DNA of 64,000 nt from Lunularia cruciata (Eukaryota > Streptophyta > Marchantiopsida > Lunulariales > Lunulariaceae). The notes beneath the pieces were generated by a model, which saw only the letters and a list, made by a program, of their open reading frames with translations, was not told where the DNA came from and made no database searches. This document shows, in pieces, positions 35,372 to 47,459 of this stretch. The stretch lies in contig OX419757.1 of assembly GCA_948567375.1 (NCBI GenBank), positions 74,586,001 through 74,650,000 of the forward strand, written 5' to 3'. Within the stretch, counting starts at the first letter, position 1, and each line of letters starts with the position of its first letter. The translations under genes were made by a program, and so were the position numbers.

Positions 35372-37113
35372 ATGAGAAGATCACGATGTTGCAAGGTTAC
35401 CACGGCGATTCTTGTTCTAGTGGTTGTAATAGCAGCTATCGTTGGAGGAGTTTTAATTGCTAAAGAGAGGAAGTTGAGCAGTAAGCATGCTTTGTCTCAA
35501 GACTACTACAAGACGAGCTGTCCAGATTTGGGAACGGTAGTAGAATCAACAGTAGAGAACCTCTTTTCTTCGGACAATACCTTACCCGCGAAACTTCTAC
35601 GATTGATTTTTCACGACTGCTTCGTTAGTGTACACATCAAACCCCCATTACGTTATAATTCTATGGCACAAATGATTTTGATATGTTTCCTTTATCGTTC
35701 TCACATGCTTGTCAAGTATAGTGAGAAAACCATTTGGCGCATGGCTATCAGATTCAAGCAGTAACATTAACGCCGCAGATTATCCACCGCGCCACAGCTT
35801 TTAAATTTAAATTCCTAGCACTGTCACTTGAGAAATAGATTTTTTTCTGGCATCTATGAAATCTCAGATTAGAGTAGAAATTATCCATTTCGCCGAGCAG
35901 CCCTGCTCATGCCATTGATGGTATTAAATATCATATGTATTTTGATAGGGATGCGATGCTTCTATTCTTCTTGATCGTGACAAGAGAGGAGACATCGGGG
36001 ATCTGGAGACAGCGGCAGGACCGAATGTGAATCTCCAAGGAAGAGCGGAAATCTCTAGAATAAAAGAAGAAGTTGAGAGGGCGTGTCCCAGAACAGTTTC
36101 TTGTGCCGACGTTCTTGTGCTTGCTACTCGTGATGCTCTTACACAGGTAAGATCCATGAAATCTTCCTTGATAGATTTCAAAATTCAGCACTTCATTGTG
36201 TTAAATTGCATATGTGCAAGAATATTTATAAGTGTGTATAGTCTTTTAATGAGCAAAACATTACTCTGGACTTTCTTTCTCTCCGTCACAATGGAAGGAG
36301 CTCACGCTATGATTTTTTTCATTTGCTGCAGGTGTCTGGCCCTTCTTACAAGGTTTCGCTCGGTCGAAGAGATAGTATTACGAGCTTCAAAGCTGATGTA
36401 AATAGTCTTCCAGAATTGAATGCTAGTTTCAAAAGAAGTCTGAAGCTTTTCGAAGATGTCGGATTAAACAAAACGGATCTGACAGTACTCCTGGGTACGC
36501 TTGCTCCTAATTCTCATCATCATGGGTTCGATAGTAAGTTTGTCGCACAATTTGAGTGGAAAAGATTATTGCCTCGATCCCATCGCGTGAGTCCTCGAAA
36601 ATTTAGAAAGGTTACTTCTGGTAGGACCTAATTTTTTATATTGCGAACTGGTATTGTATATGCTCGAGTCTAACGATCCTGATCACTTCTACAGGGGCTC
36701 ACACAATTGGATTCACAAAATGTATCACGATTTCGGGAAGAATTTACGACTTCAACGGAAGTTCATCTGGTGTCGACCCGGGTTTAGATGAGACGTATGC
36801 TAACGGTCTGAAAAAGCAATGTCCGCGTGACAAGGAATCTGAGAATCGTCTGGTAGCTTTGGATCCTTCTCACCAGAACATGACATTCGACAATAAGTAT
36901 TACGACAATGTTTTCCGGGACAAAGTGCCTTTGCTGATTGACTCAAGTCTCAAGGAAGATTCAGATAGCACAGATTTAATGAATAGACTCCAGAGAGACA
37001 ACATTTTCTTCAAGAAAGTGTTCGGCGAATCGATGCAAAAGTTGGGAGGCATCAAAGTTCGTACTGCGGCAAAAAACTCTGAAATTCGAATAAAGTGTAG
37101 TGAGGTAAATTAA
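35372..37113 (+). CDS. Class III (secretory-type) heme peroxidase with N-terminal signal anchor
   Basis: Class III peroxidases use H2O2 to oxidise phenolics in walls and the apoplast. Exons 35372-35629, 35949-36146, 36332-36494 and 36695-37113 join to 346 codons, with an additional leader acceptor at 35360-35361. Visible residues: distal Arg/His in LLRLIFHDCFV, GCDASILLD after intron 1, the AGPN block with the preceding Glu, SCADVLVLATRDAL, GPSYKVSLGRRDS, and the proximal heme His in AHTIGFTKC. All eight disulphide cysteines are present (SCP, DC, GC, AC, SC, KC, QC, KC). The N-terminus MRRSRCCKV is followed by about 22 hydrophobic residues and AKERK, resembling an uncleaved signal anchor more than a normal secretion signal, with a Cys pair that could be acylated. 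The substrate loop after LLIDSS is divergent. Start chosen as the first ATG after the leader acceptor. Confidence 0.95.
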
Positions 37114-37355
37114 ATCAAATGTACATACAAAGCTACATCAAATACATAAAACGGTAGACTTAAGTTTGAACGGACAAGACTCTTGAGCTTTCCTCTGGAA
37201 ACAAAACAGCTTTTGCATAGTTTTCTTGTGTTCTTGATATCAATGCAAGCAGAACTGTATAAATTCTACAATGATTGATAACGGATTCCAGCGCAATTGT
37301 GTGCGAAGTAAAGAAGATTGGAAGCTCAGAGAACAGGTCAACGATTCAGCAGCAC

Positions 37356-37886
37356 ATGTACCACATACACCTTCATGGTGTAATCAAACTTTCTCGTATT
37401 ACTGTCAGCAGGGGATCATACAAACGTGATGGTATATACAAATGCTTCTGCTACTATGTCCCCAATGATTCAGTTCTCGACATAGCTGAATGTGCTGCGG
37501 TAGCCCCATATTTAGTACAAGGTCCAAAACTATCAAGGTTCAACTCAGATCATTTTTGGATAAAAGTGGATGAATTCTCTTCGAATGGAGGAAAAATAAA
37601 TTCTCTTCGAATTCATATCATAACACTACCACCTGATTCGGACTTTCCACGTTTCTGTTCGACACATGGATTTCCATCCACGCTCATAGCTATACATCCA
37701 AAAATTGTAATGTCATTATTTATGGCTTCGTGGGTTTATGAGGGACGAAAGACGCGGGACGCAAAGGAGGGGCCGGCGGCGACCGAGAGAGAGAAGGATC
37801 CGGATAATTTCTCTCAAACTCACTACCATAGCGTTCAGGCGAGACAATTTCCTTTGTTTTTTAATTTCGGTTCCATGCGAATATAG
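37356..37886 (+). CDS. Unrecognised open frame downstream of the peroxidase
   Basis: An open frame of 176 codons from ATG 37356 (open upstream to about 37275) to TAG at 37884-37886. It begins about 240 bp after the peroxidase stop. Its translation has mixed composition with several Cys and His and a basic Arg/Glu-rich segment near the end, but no domain that I recognise. It could be peroxidase 3' UTR, a decayed gene or chance. I list it because the length is unusual for this composition. Confidence 0.15.
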   Translation: MYHIHLHGVIKLSRITVSRGSYKRDGIYKCFCYYVPNDSVLDIAECAAVAPYLVQGPKLSRFNSDHFWIKVDEFSSNGGKINSLRIHIITLPPDSDFPRFCSTHGFPSTLIAIHPKIVMSLFMASWVYEGRKTRDAKEGPAATEREKDPDNFSQTHYHSVQARQFPLFFNFGSMRI

Positions 37887-37919
37887 ATTGGTTCCATGGT
37901 ATCTAGAGAGAAGATCATG

Positions 37920-40356
37920 GAGTTGAAAGATATCATTGCATTTAGAGTTTTTGGGTTATAATAATTACTTCAATTAGGTAGAGATGAACTATAGATTATA
38001 AATTTTAATATTCTCTTTTAATAATTAATAAAATAAAATAAAAATAATATTTATTATTTTTAGAGTTATGAAAGATAGCATTTATTCGTGTAATGTGAAT
38101 ATGAAATTATTTTGCAAATATGTAAAGAACAATGATAAAACATCAACTATTAGTGTTACTATTCTTATGCTAATAATGACTTCACTTCCATATTGAGTTG
38201 ATTAGAGTATACACCATAGCCAATATGTCATCAACTTCTCACTTTTGTAGTTGGAGCTATCGCTTTACTTCCTTTACTTCCTTATGCTTATGCAAGGTTG
38301 CTTAGAGCAATCCAAGATGTACCATGCGTGATATATTATAGACTTTTTTCCCTCGCAACGAGTAAAGGCATATGTGAGAAAGATACACAAAGATTAGTAT
38401 TGGACCACTGGTGAACAACCATATAGATATAGTTAACACTCTAGACTAAATGCTATATGCATCCATTTGCTGACTATTCATTGGGAATTGTTTGAGTTAT
38501 GGAAGTTATTAGAATCTCAAGAGTGTTATACTTTGGGGCTATTTGAGACAAGGTTTTCATGTTCATAATGATGAGGTTAGATAGATTGTTACTTACCTCT
38601 TGATGGTTGCAAAGGCAATAGATGGCTTATTTTCACATGCACAAGGTGAACTTCCAGCCCCATCCCTTGCTTCCTTGCCTTGTGATTGGATCAAAATTCG
38701 TAATCTGCCTCAACGGATCAACAGTTCTAGTAAGCACTACATTCTCTCTTAATTGATGCATCCATACATTGTGCTACTAGGGCATGCCTTTGATCTTGCT
38801 CTAGCAAACTGCAAGGTATTGCATCCTAGCTGGACCTTACATTAGGTTGTTTCAATTTTCACTTACTATTTTGTCTACAATATTAAGGTTTTTCCTAGGT
38901 TTAGTACACTCATCTATATCTTCATTACTCACTTGTGAGTGTGGTACTACACTAAATGAAGCAAGGTTATGCTTGACTTATTGTCATTTTGGAGGGTTGT
39001 AATACCAATAGCTAGACACATGATCTAGAGGTGAAATTTGGTTTGATAACATATAGAAAGATATTATATATGATGAAAAAATAAATCAGATAGAGTTATC
39101 ACCAAAAGAGTATTTATACTATAGGGCAGAAATCAAAATAAACTTGAAGACCTTAGAACCGATAATTAGACTTATGATCTAGAGGTGAAATTTGGTTTGG
39201 TAACATTTGGAAGGATGTTATACATGATGGACTAAATAGATTAAAAAAAATAGATATCACCAAAGGGTACTTCTACTAATATGCCGGAAACCGAAATAAA
39301 CTTGAAATCTTTAGAGGCAATTTCAAGGACCTAAATAGATGAACTAGGCCTAAAAAATGTATAGATTCCATTCCTGGGGAAAATATGTAGTCTTTCCTCC
39401 TCCTAATTGTCTCATCAAGAGCTTTCTAACAGTCCTCATCCATACAATTCAGAGATTCCAACAATAATATTCCTTAAAGATTCCCTTTGGTCAATATTGG
39501 TTTGACCAACCAAATAGGACCAGATCCAACATGTCACCCATGCATGCATCTAATCTGAGGGTGGAGATCAATGACATGTCACAAATCCATGTATTTGATC
39601 CAAGGGTTATATTTCCGTTGAGTATCTCTACTTTGCTATATAATAAAGCCAAGGTGCTCCTTTCGGGCATCAGAGTTTGAGTATGAAACTTGTGTTTTTT
39701 TTCTATGTTTCTCTACTTTCCTTGGAACATTAAAAGGGTAGAGTATAGCTACACATGGTGCTATCAAGGATAAAGTGTTTGCTATGGAATGGGAGAGTGT
39801 ATACCTCACTTGGATTGAGTGTTGGTATGCATTGTAGATGATACAAGTTGGTGCAAATTTGTTCTTTATCCAAGACTAGGGGATAGTCTAGTGTTGTAGC
39901 TATAGATCCCACACATAATGCCTTTTCAGAAAGGGTGATTACAAATCCTTTGGACGTGCAACAAGTGGAGAAATAGTAGCTTAAGGTCTCTAAGTACAAG
40001 GGTATGCCACGAGATCAACTTTTTGTTTCCTCTAGCTTTGAAGTTATAGGGAGAGACAGATATGGCATTTGCACATTAGTCAAGAAGTGCACAAGATCAC
40101 ATCATAATAGACATCAAAGTTTACCAATCTAGTAATCTTAGTTAGATGGTATATGTCCATTGCTTCTATGATGAGCATTTCTCAAAGCAATCCATTGGAG
40201 AGCTATCCCATTCGGTAATGCTTGAGGAGATACTACATAAGTATATAGACCATATGATTTTTATTGTCAAATAACTTTGGTGGGGTAATACAAATATTCT
40301 CATTCCACATTTTACTATCTTGTGTTTTTTTTTTACTTGTGCTATGGATTCTTTCC
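37920..40356 (+). mobile_element. Family B retroelement, copy D (internally deleted, twice interrupted)
   Basis: The 5' part (about 37920-38590) matches the leader and Cys-finger region of copies A and C (AGAGCAATCCAAGATGTACC, then the ATGATGAGGTTAGATAG block). It then jumps at about 38590-38640 to the region that in copy A starts near 15370, so the reverse transcriptase is deleted. At 38997 a chromovirus solo LTR interrupts it. The element resumes at 39735 with GGGTAGAGTATAGCTACACA and continues through the ATGGCATTT-TCAAG region to about 40356, where a copia LTR starts. Its last ~30 bp may continue after that element at 45030. Confidence 0.7.
38998..39734 (+). repeat. Solo LTR of the Ty3 chromovirus with 5-bp target duplication
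   Basis: A 737-bp LTR from TGTAATACC to ATTAAA (family end ATTACA), with the internal duplication and TATA-like CTATATAATAAAG. AGGGT at 38993-38997 repeats at 39735-39739, a 5-bp target-site duplication. Without the LTR, the host sequence reads as in family B copy A (15715-15730). This is a solo LTR formed by LTR-LTR recombination after insertion. Confidence 0.88.
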
Positions 40357-40604
40357 TATTGATGAAGTATCACAAGCTAATACTCCTAACAGCTAGTGAA
40401 AGGAGTGGAGTTAATCTTTAATCAATGGTTATTCTGTACTTGCCATTTCTCATTAGTCACCACTTTAGAACTATGGAGAAGAATGACTCAACCTACCTAT
40501 GTATCTTCTTCTCTACCTATATATATTTGTGCAGGACTTGTGTTCTGCAAACCATTCTTTGGTAAACTTTGGAACTCTCCACTCTCACTTTTTGTTTTTT
40601 AACA
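40357..40604 (+). repeat. 5' LTR of the copia element
   Basis: Starts TATTGATGAAGTATCA (mutated from a TGTTAAC-type start) and ends TTTTTTAACA. It shares GCTAATACTCC, CAGCTAGTGAAA, the ATCTTCTTCTCTACCTATAT promoter-like block and CACTCTCA with the 3' LTR. Confidence 0.85.
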
Positions 40605-40617
40605 TGGTATTAGAGCA
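40605..40617 (+). other. Copia primer-binding site (initiator Met-tRNA type)
   Basis: TGGTATTAGAGCA directly follows the 5' LTR. Plant copia elements typically carry TGGTATCAGAGC, complementary to initiator Met-tRNA; this copy has one change. Confidence 0.88.
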
Positions 40618-40639
40618 AAAGAGAGACTTTGAGAGCCTT

Positions 40640-41510
40640 TGAGTTCAATTTTGCAAGAAGGTCTTGATTATCTAGTGATCTGATTTTTTAATCACTTTGT
40701 ACTATGAGTACTAAACTCTATAATTATGGTGGCATCAAGAATGATGCCTTGATAAAGAATAATTTTTTGTATAGAAATATAAATGTTTGCCTTCTTGAAA
40801 GGCTAAGAATTATTTGATCTTGTCATTGGGTTTAAAGCTTGGCCTGCAAGTGCTCCTTTAGATCTTGATGTACATGATTAGAATAAACTGGCCAATCAAG
40901 CTGTGCATTATCTTTATTTTTTTATTTCACTATCAATATTTGGTTACATAAAAAGTGTAAACACTCCCAAGGAGGTTTGAGATGCATTAAAAAATGTTCT
41001 TTGGGCAAAGGCAAGAAAGCTTCAACTGAAGCAAAAATTAATGGAGATTAAGAAGGAGAACTTAAGCATAACTGATTATGTTTACTGCATTCATGGTCTA
41101 GTTGAGCATCTGAATAGCATTGAAGTTAAGGTTGAGGATGATGATTTGATCTTTCATACTATTCAAGGTCATCTACCAAAGGATTATAAACCTTTTGAGA
41201 TATCTATTAGAGATACATACCGTCTTTTTGACGAGCTAGTCCCAATGTTAGTCTCTGCAGATATGAGGCTGCAAGGTGGTGGCAATGATCTAGTTGCTTC
41301 AGATCTGTTTGCTGGGAGAGGTTGCGCAAGAGGCAGAGGACATGGAAATTCACTTCATGGAGGTGCTGTTGGTAGAGATCAATCCTCACAAAGACAGTCT
41401 GACCACAAGGCAAGTTCACAATGGAGAGATTTAGCAAGTACTATAAATCAACTCCGACACCAAAACTATATGGAGAAGGATTTATACTCTAAAGATCATC
41501 TATTAATGAT
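40640..41510 (+). pseudogene. Copia gag remnant
   Basis: Broken frames with NYGGIKNDALIKNN-like start, then an open stretch from 41041 (KENLSITDYVYCIHGLVEHL, then FHTIQGHLPKDYKPF) typical of the UBN2-type gag of copia elements. A Gly/Arg-rich stretch (GRGCARGRGHGN) follows. Stops and frameshifts disrupt it, and no intact CCHC knuckle is visible. Confidence 0.8.
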
Positions 41511-42660
41511 GACTTGCATTGCTGTATTGATATGACCAAGAGTAAAGAAGAGTGTTTCATCAACTTAGGATGCTCCAACCATATGACCCACCAGGCTAGT
41601 ACTTTTAGTTCTATTGAACAATTATCTGAATTATTGTCTATCAATATGGGTGATGACACTAAACATATTATTACTGATACAGCCACTATCCTTTTCTCAT
41701 CTCCAATTGGCAATTTTAGTGGCTTAGGACAAGTGCACCACAAACCTAAAATCACAAAGAAATCTTTTTATGTTGTCCAATTTATTGAGAAGGGTTTTCA
41801 GGTTTTATTTACCCAAGATGGTGTGTTTCTTTACAAGTATGAGAAATGTGCTATCCCCAAAGGACTCAAACTTGGATCTAAAATAGGGAGGATGTTTGAA
41901 TTATACATCAAGATCCCCATCTGAATGTTATGTTTCTTCATAGCTTGGCTGATTTTTCAAGTCTTGAGATGTGGCATAGATGTGGTAAAGAGTGTGCCAT
42001 ATGAACCTACAAAGATTAAAGGTGCTACCTACCTCAGATCTGGTTAAGGGGCTTCCAATATTTTTTGATCCTTTGCCTATAAGGGCTTGTGAGGCGTGTC
42101 AATTTGGTAAGCAAGCTAGCCAGCCTTTTAAGCATCATGGTACAAGGGCCTCCAAGGTGCTAGAATCGATCCACACAATTGTATGGAATGCATCAGAAAA
42201 GAGTCTAATAGGCTCTAAGTATTTGTCTCCTTTATTGATAATGTTTCAAGATATACATGGGTATATTTTTTGAAAGAAAAAATCAGATGTTGTTTTAATT
42301 TTCCAAATATTCAAGCAGCTCGTGGAGAAGCAATATTGTTATAGTAACCTACGCCTATGTTTTGACTGAGGAAGAGATTTTATTTGAAATCAGTTTGATG
42401 CTTTTGTACATAAGCAAGGTGTCAAGTGTGAAGTTAGTTGCAGCTACCCACCACAACAAAATGGAGTTGTTGAGGGGATGAACCAACATATTGCAGAAGC
42501 TGCAAGAGCCATGCTTAATGAGAAGGCAATGCCCAAGTGTTATTGGGCAGAAGCAGTTAACTGTGCAATTTACTTGATGAATATACCTCCTACTGCAGCA
42601 GTGCAAAAAATGACATTTTCAAGATCTTACAAGTAAGGTTATATATCAAACCCTCAGGTT
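41511..42660 (+). pseudogene. Copia protease and integrase remnant
   Basis: Protease region: INLGCSNHMTHQASTF, where the family has LDSGASxHMT; the catalytic Asp-Ser-Gly reads Asn-Leu-Gly. Then the GAG-pre-integrase finger: MWHRCGK, MNLQRLKVLP, ACEACQFGKQASQPF. The integrase core fragment ESIHTIVWNA...KYLSPLLIMFQD follows, with stop and frameshift near 42270, then a part around 42390-42600 (CEVSCSYPPQQNGVVEGMNQ type) with PPTAA. Confidence 0.8.
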
Positions 42661-43279
42661 TGATATTACTAAAACTTGAAGGTTTTGGCTGTATTTCTTT
42701 GTTAATGTTCCTAATGAGAAGAGGCAAAAGCTAGATCCTAAAACTCACAAATGTATATTTCTTGGATATTCTTTGAGGAGTTAAAATCCTGGTAAAATTT
42801 TATCTGAGGAGTTAAAATCTTGGTATCAGGCTATTAAAATTTTCACATCTGATTTACCAATTATGGTATCATCTACTTTTTCAAATGGTCCAACTAGCAT
42901 TTCTGTTTCATAGGCTATTACTTCAAGTGCCACTGCTGTTTCTAGTAAGCACTCTCAATCTCAACCATTTGTAAATCCCTGGTCAAGATAAGCTCTTGAG
43001 AAGCCCTTAGTCCAAGTTTCTCAAAGTGTAGGAAATTCTTTTCCCTACTTTATCCAGTAATTTTTCCACTCCTTTGCTGGAACAAATGGGTATTCGACAA
43101 TGTAGTTCACAAATTCCAAGTAATTTAGATGAGGCTACAAGCATTATATCTCAGCCCTGAATAGAGAAGGACAAGTAAAAGTGTTACATATCCAATGAAA
43201 CGTTTTCAAGTTGAATGTTTTTTAGCCCAACATCATGCATATATAGTAAAGGCTATACAAGAAAGAGAACAAAATTCTC

Positions 43280-44760
43280 TTGAGGAAGCAAATCATCATG
43301 CGGATGGGTGCAAGCCATGGAGGTTGAAGTTGCAGCTCCACATCACCAATAAACATGGGAGGTGGTAGATTTACCTCTTGATAAGAAGGCAATTTTCTGC
43401 ATATGAATTTTTAAAGTAAAGAGAAATTCTGATGGTTCACTGAGTAGGTACAAGGCAAGACTTGTGGCAAAGGGTTTCTCACAACAATGTGCACTTGATT
43501 TTGATGAGAATTTCAACCCTGTTGCCAAGTTGTCTTCAATTTTTGCTGTTAGCATTCTCCACTTTCAATAAGTGAAAGCTCTATCAGATGGACCTCAATA
43601 ATGCTTTCCTCAATGGAAATTTGGAGGAGGAGGTCTTCATGATAGAACAACCAGGATATAAAGATTCAAGATATCCAAATGAAGGTTTTTTATTGAAAAA
43701 TTCTCTTTATGGACTTATACAAGCTCCACAAACCTGGAATGTCAAGAGAAAATATAATCTTTTTATCTATTGGATTTCAAGTTTGCAGTTCAGATTCTTC
43801 AGTGTAGATGTTACAAGCTGGTGGTAATATAGTTTTCTTGATTATCTATGTTGATGACTTGATCATCATGGGTAGCTGTCAAGATCTCATTTGGCAAGTA
43901 CAAGATCAATTGAACAGAGAGTTTGACATGAAGGACTTGGGAGGACTCAAATAGTTCTTGGGTATTGAGTTTATTCAAGATGGAAATTACATTTGGTTAC
44001 TACAGTATCAATGTTCTGTAAACATGTTGGAGAATTTTGGTATGATGGCATGTTAGCCTATTTCTACTCTTCTCTGTTCAGTTAAATGCAGAAAATGGTG
44101 AATTGTTGGCTGATCAAAAATGTACAGAATATTGTTGGAAGTCTGATGTATTTGTGTCTTACTAGACCAGATCTAAGCTATGTTTTTGGTCTAGTAAAAC
44201 AATTTGTACAAGCACCAAGGAAGCTTGACATGGCTAGAAAAATTCTATGGAAGTTTGATTTATTTCACTCTTACTAGACCAGATCTAAGCTACGCTGTTG
44301 GTCTAGTGAGTCAATCTTTACAAGCACCAAAGAAATCACATCTTGACATAGTTAAAAGAATTTAAGTGAAGTTTATCATCCAGGTCTTCACCATTCTGCT
44401 GGTGGATTGCCCATTGTACAAGGTTTTCTTGATGTGGACTTGGCAGGAAATGCTCAAGATCTAGGATCAACATCAAGTTATGTTTTTAACCTTGGAATCT
44501 GTTTGGCTTCACCTCCTATTAGAATATTACAAGATATGGGATATATATTTCATGACCCTACAATCTTATACAAAGAGAACATAAGCAGAATTAAGCTTGC
44601 TAGCAATCCAGTATTTTGTACCAGGACCAAATATATTGAGGTCCATTGTCATTTCATTAGAAATAGGTATTGGCTCCAAGAAATAGAGATACAATATATT
44701 TCTACAAATGTGCAAATCATTGATATTTTCAACAAAACTTCTATCTCGAGATAAATTTGA
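43280..44760 (+). pseudogene. Copia reverse transcriptase / RNase H remnant
   Basis: Contains FKVKRNSDGSLSRYKARLVA, AKGFSQQ, MDLNNAFLNGNLEEEVFMIE, SLYGLIQAPQTW, then LIIYVDDLIIMGS with the YVDD catalytic box (about 43840-43875) and DMKDLGGLK*FLGIEF with an in-frame stop. RNase H pieces [20 protein letters not shown] (44130-44190) are partly duplicated at 44260-44310, then DVDLAGN. Frameshifts and stops prevent function. Confidence 0.85.
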
Positions 44761-44800
44761 CTATTTCAGATCTCATGTAAGAATCAAAGATATTGAACTT

Positions 44801-45029
44801 AGATTGAGGGAGAGTATTAACAAAGTATCATCGGCTAATACTCCCCCAGCTAGTGAAACCGGGAGAGTTAATCTTTACTCATTGGTTATCTTTTACTGAC
44901 CATTTCTAGTTAGTCACGGTGAAGAGTGACTTGACCTACTTGTGAATCTTCTTCTCTACCTATATAGATTTGTGTCTCGCAGACCATTCCGAACTTTGGT
45001 GTCTCCACTCTCATTTTTGTTTTGTAATA
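44801..45029 (+). repeat. Copia polypurine tract and 3' LTR
   Basis: AGATTGAGGGAGAG at 44801-44814 is the polypurine tract preceding the 3' LTR (44815-45029), which starts TATTAACAAAGTATCATC and ends TTTGTAATA. Confidence 0.85.
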
Positions 45030-45889
45030 TTTCTGTCCTTGTTGTCTTCCATGGTTGACTTTTTACATGCTAATATGCTCCTAATACGGATCGGTGTTCC
45101 GTTTCTCTTCATGTTCAATCATAGGAACAAACTTCTGAACTCAGATTTAATAGTAAGTGACCATTGGATTTTGCAAAATGCCATTCCCACATTGACTCCA
45201 TTGACATACTACTTGAAGCTTCTCTCTATTTCGGCCTTCTGGATTTGTCACGATGAGAATTAGCCAAAAGCTATGACATCCAAATAGGTATGCAAAGACT
45301 CAACCATCACGCTTCTTCTTCAAATGTATATGTGTTAACGTATAGTAACTAATACTACTAAGGAATAGTACCAATACCAATAGAAAAATAAACAAAATAG
45401 GGACTTGAAAAATAAACAACATTAACTATTCACTCGATTATTATATCCCATAGAGCACTCAATAGATAGAGATCTTTCTTCTCACATCTCTCACTCCCCT
45501 CTCCTCTCCAATGGAGAAAAGAAAAAGAATAATAAAAATAAATAAAAATTATGAATGTGGATGTGTTGATCGCGTACTTTCTACTTCTACCCATAGCGGA
45601 ACCAGAACGCGAAACAGATGGACATCTTGAGGGCAATAGGTTAAAGATGCAACAGAATCAGGTAGCCAAGTGTATTGAAAGTGATAACAAGAATCAACTT
45701 CGGAATTCAACCTTGCTCTTATACTCTTAATTGCAATCGGCAACTTCTAGAATTGCTGCTTAGTTTCTGCTCAAGTAGACGGGCCACTTGACCCACCTCT
45801 TGCACACGTCGGTCATCAGCTAAGTATCGAATTGGCGAAAATATTCTTTCAACTGCAATCTGGAACCCAACACCCAAGGTAATCACTTG
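45030..45889. other. Spacer between copia and family B copy C
   Basis: The first tens of bases may be the tail of family B copy D (CCTTGTTGTCTTCC resembles its terminus). The rest holds short frames only, including an AT-rich patch with AATAAAAATAAATAAAAA near 45530. No gene seen. Confidence 0.5.
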
Positions 45890-47459
45890 GAATGCGGGGG
45901 AGGAGAGGGAGAGACAGTGAGGCAACATTTCTGAGTGCTCTCATTTGAGTATGTATCATTTGAGTGAATAGTCTATTTTTTTTATTTTTCATTTTCAATT
46001 TCATTGGTACCTAGATTGAATGGAACATAAAATTATGAAGAATTTTAGATTTTTTAGGGTTTAAAGTGATCATAATACATTGAAAGTAATAGGTCGAGGA
46101 TTTTCATTTTCAATTTCTTGGTTTTCATGATTATGTTTTATAGAAATTTAGTTTAAAAATTTTGGAGATAGAAATTGAAAATCATGAGAATTTATAGATT
46201 TTAGGATTCAAAGAGATTGTTTTTTTATGTGAATTGGGATGAGAAGAGTTGTGGTTTTATGGATATGAGGACATTTGGAGAGGAGCACCATGTGTTATTA
46301 TCATTATTCTTGTGCTAGCCATGGCTACACCTTCCCATTGTGATCGCCTAGAGCGGGTCGGGATACACCATGCCCGGTGTGTCACCGACACTTTACCTTG
46401 TAAGGGATAAAGACCCATGTAGGAAGGATGCACAAGGACTATGATTGGACCACTTGGGATGCCCACGTGAAACGAGCGACCATATCGACAGCAGTGACAC
46501 TCGGGATTACACACGCTTCTTCTATACCTTCATTGATCGTTCCAGGGATACCACTCAAGTCGTGGGAATGGTTAGCTTCTCAAGTGGGTTGCATTTTGGG
46601 TTATTCAAGACTAGTTTTCCATGTCCACGTCTATTCCATAGGCTACCCCGCACACTCTATGATGAGGCTAGATAGGCTTTTTGCCTACCATTAGATAGCA
46701 TGGTTTGGCACGTGATACCTCGGATGAGTTAGCATGGTTCCTATTCCTCTTACTCCCTTGATGGTGTCTTTGTTATGCTTGAGGGGGACGTGCGAGGCAT
46801 AGAGAGGTGGCTGCTCGATTTCATCAATTCCAAGCAGGGGATTGGGCAGCCCTTCAGGAGGGAGTCTGTTAGGGCTACACGATTTAGGAGACAGGCATCG
46901 CCATAGGATACTACAAATTCCACTTGATTACAACAATGTAGTACATTGGGTCAAGCGGGAGAGTTTAGTAGAGCAGCACGAGCGCTACACCCTTTGTCTA
47001 TAGCGAGTCCTATTGATGAGACCATCTCTTCCCTATGCTCACTACGTCATATAGTAATAGAGGGACTACCACTAGAGGTCTTAGATTATTAGCCTGAGTA
47101 GCCTTTATGTCTTGATAGGTTGCTATTTGCACAAGCATTGTGCACTACCCCTCGCTTTTCCTCAAGAGGCTTGTCAGAGATGGTTTATGAGCACCTTAGA
47201 GACTACTTCCAGGTAGATGATCCTTCTAGTGGTTTTATCGAGTTGTTTCAGGTGACTGCAGCAATAGCGGGAGGAGACATTCCTATGTCTATTAGTCGGG
47301 TGTTAGATGCTAGTCAACTTCTTGCGACGGAGAAGGACACGGGAGGTATTAGATCGATTGCTATTGGAGAGATCTTTCTGTGTTTGGTCAGTCATACCAT
47401 TGTCCTTCAACATCGTTCTCACTTTTGACAACACCTTAGTCCACATCAGTTTGGAGTAG

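Larger units (their letters stand above)
40357..45029 (+). mobile_element. Ty1/copia retrotransposon with both LTRs, decayed
   Basis: LTRs at 40357-40604 and 44815-45029 bracket primer-binding site, gag, protease, integrase, RT/RNase H and polypurine tract in the order PR-INT-RT-RH that defines copia elements. Flanks TTTCC (40352-40356) and TTTCT (45030-45034) are compatible with a 5-bp target duplication with one change. The LTRs differ at many positions and the coding region has numerous stops and frameshifts, so insertion is old. It sits near the end of family B copy D. Confidence 0.88.
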
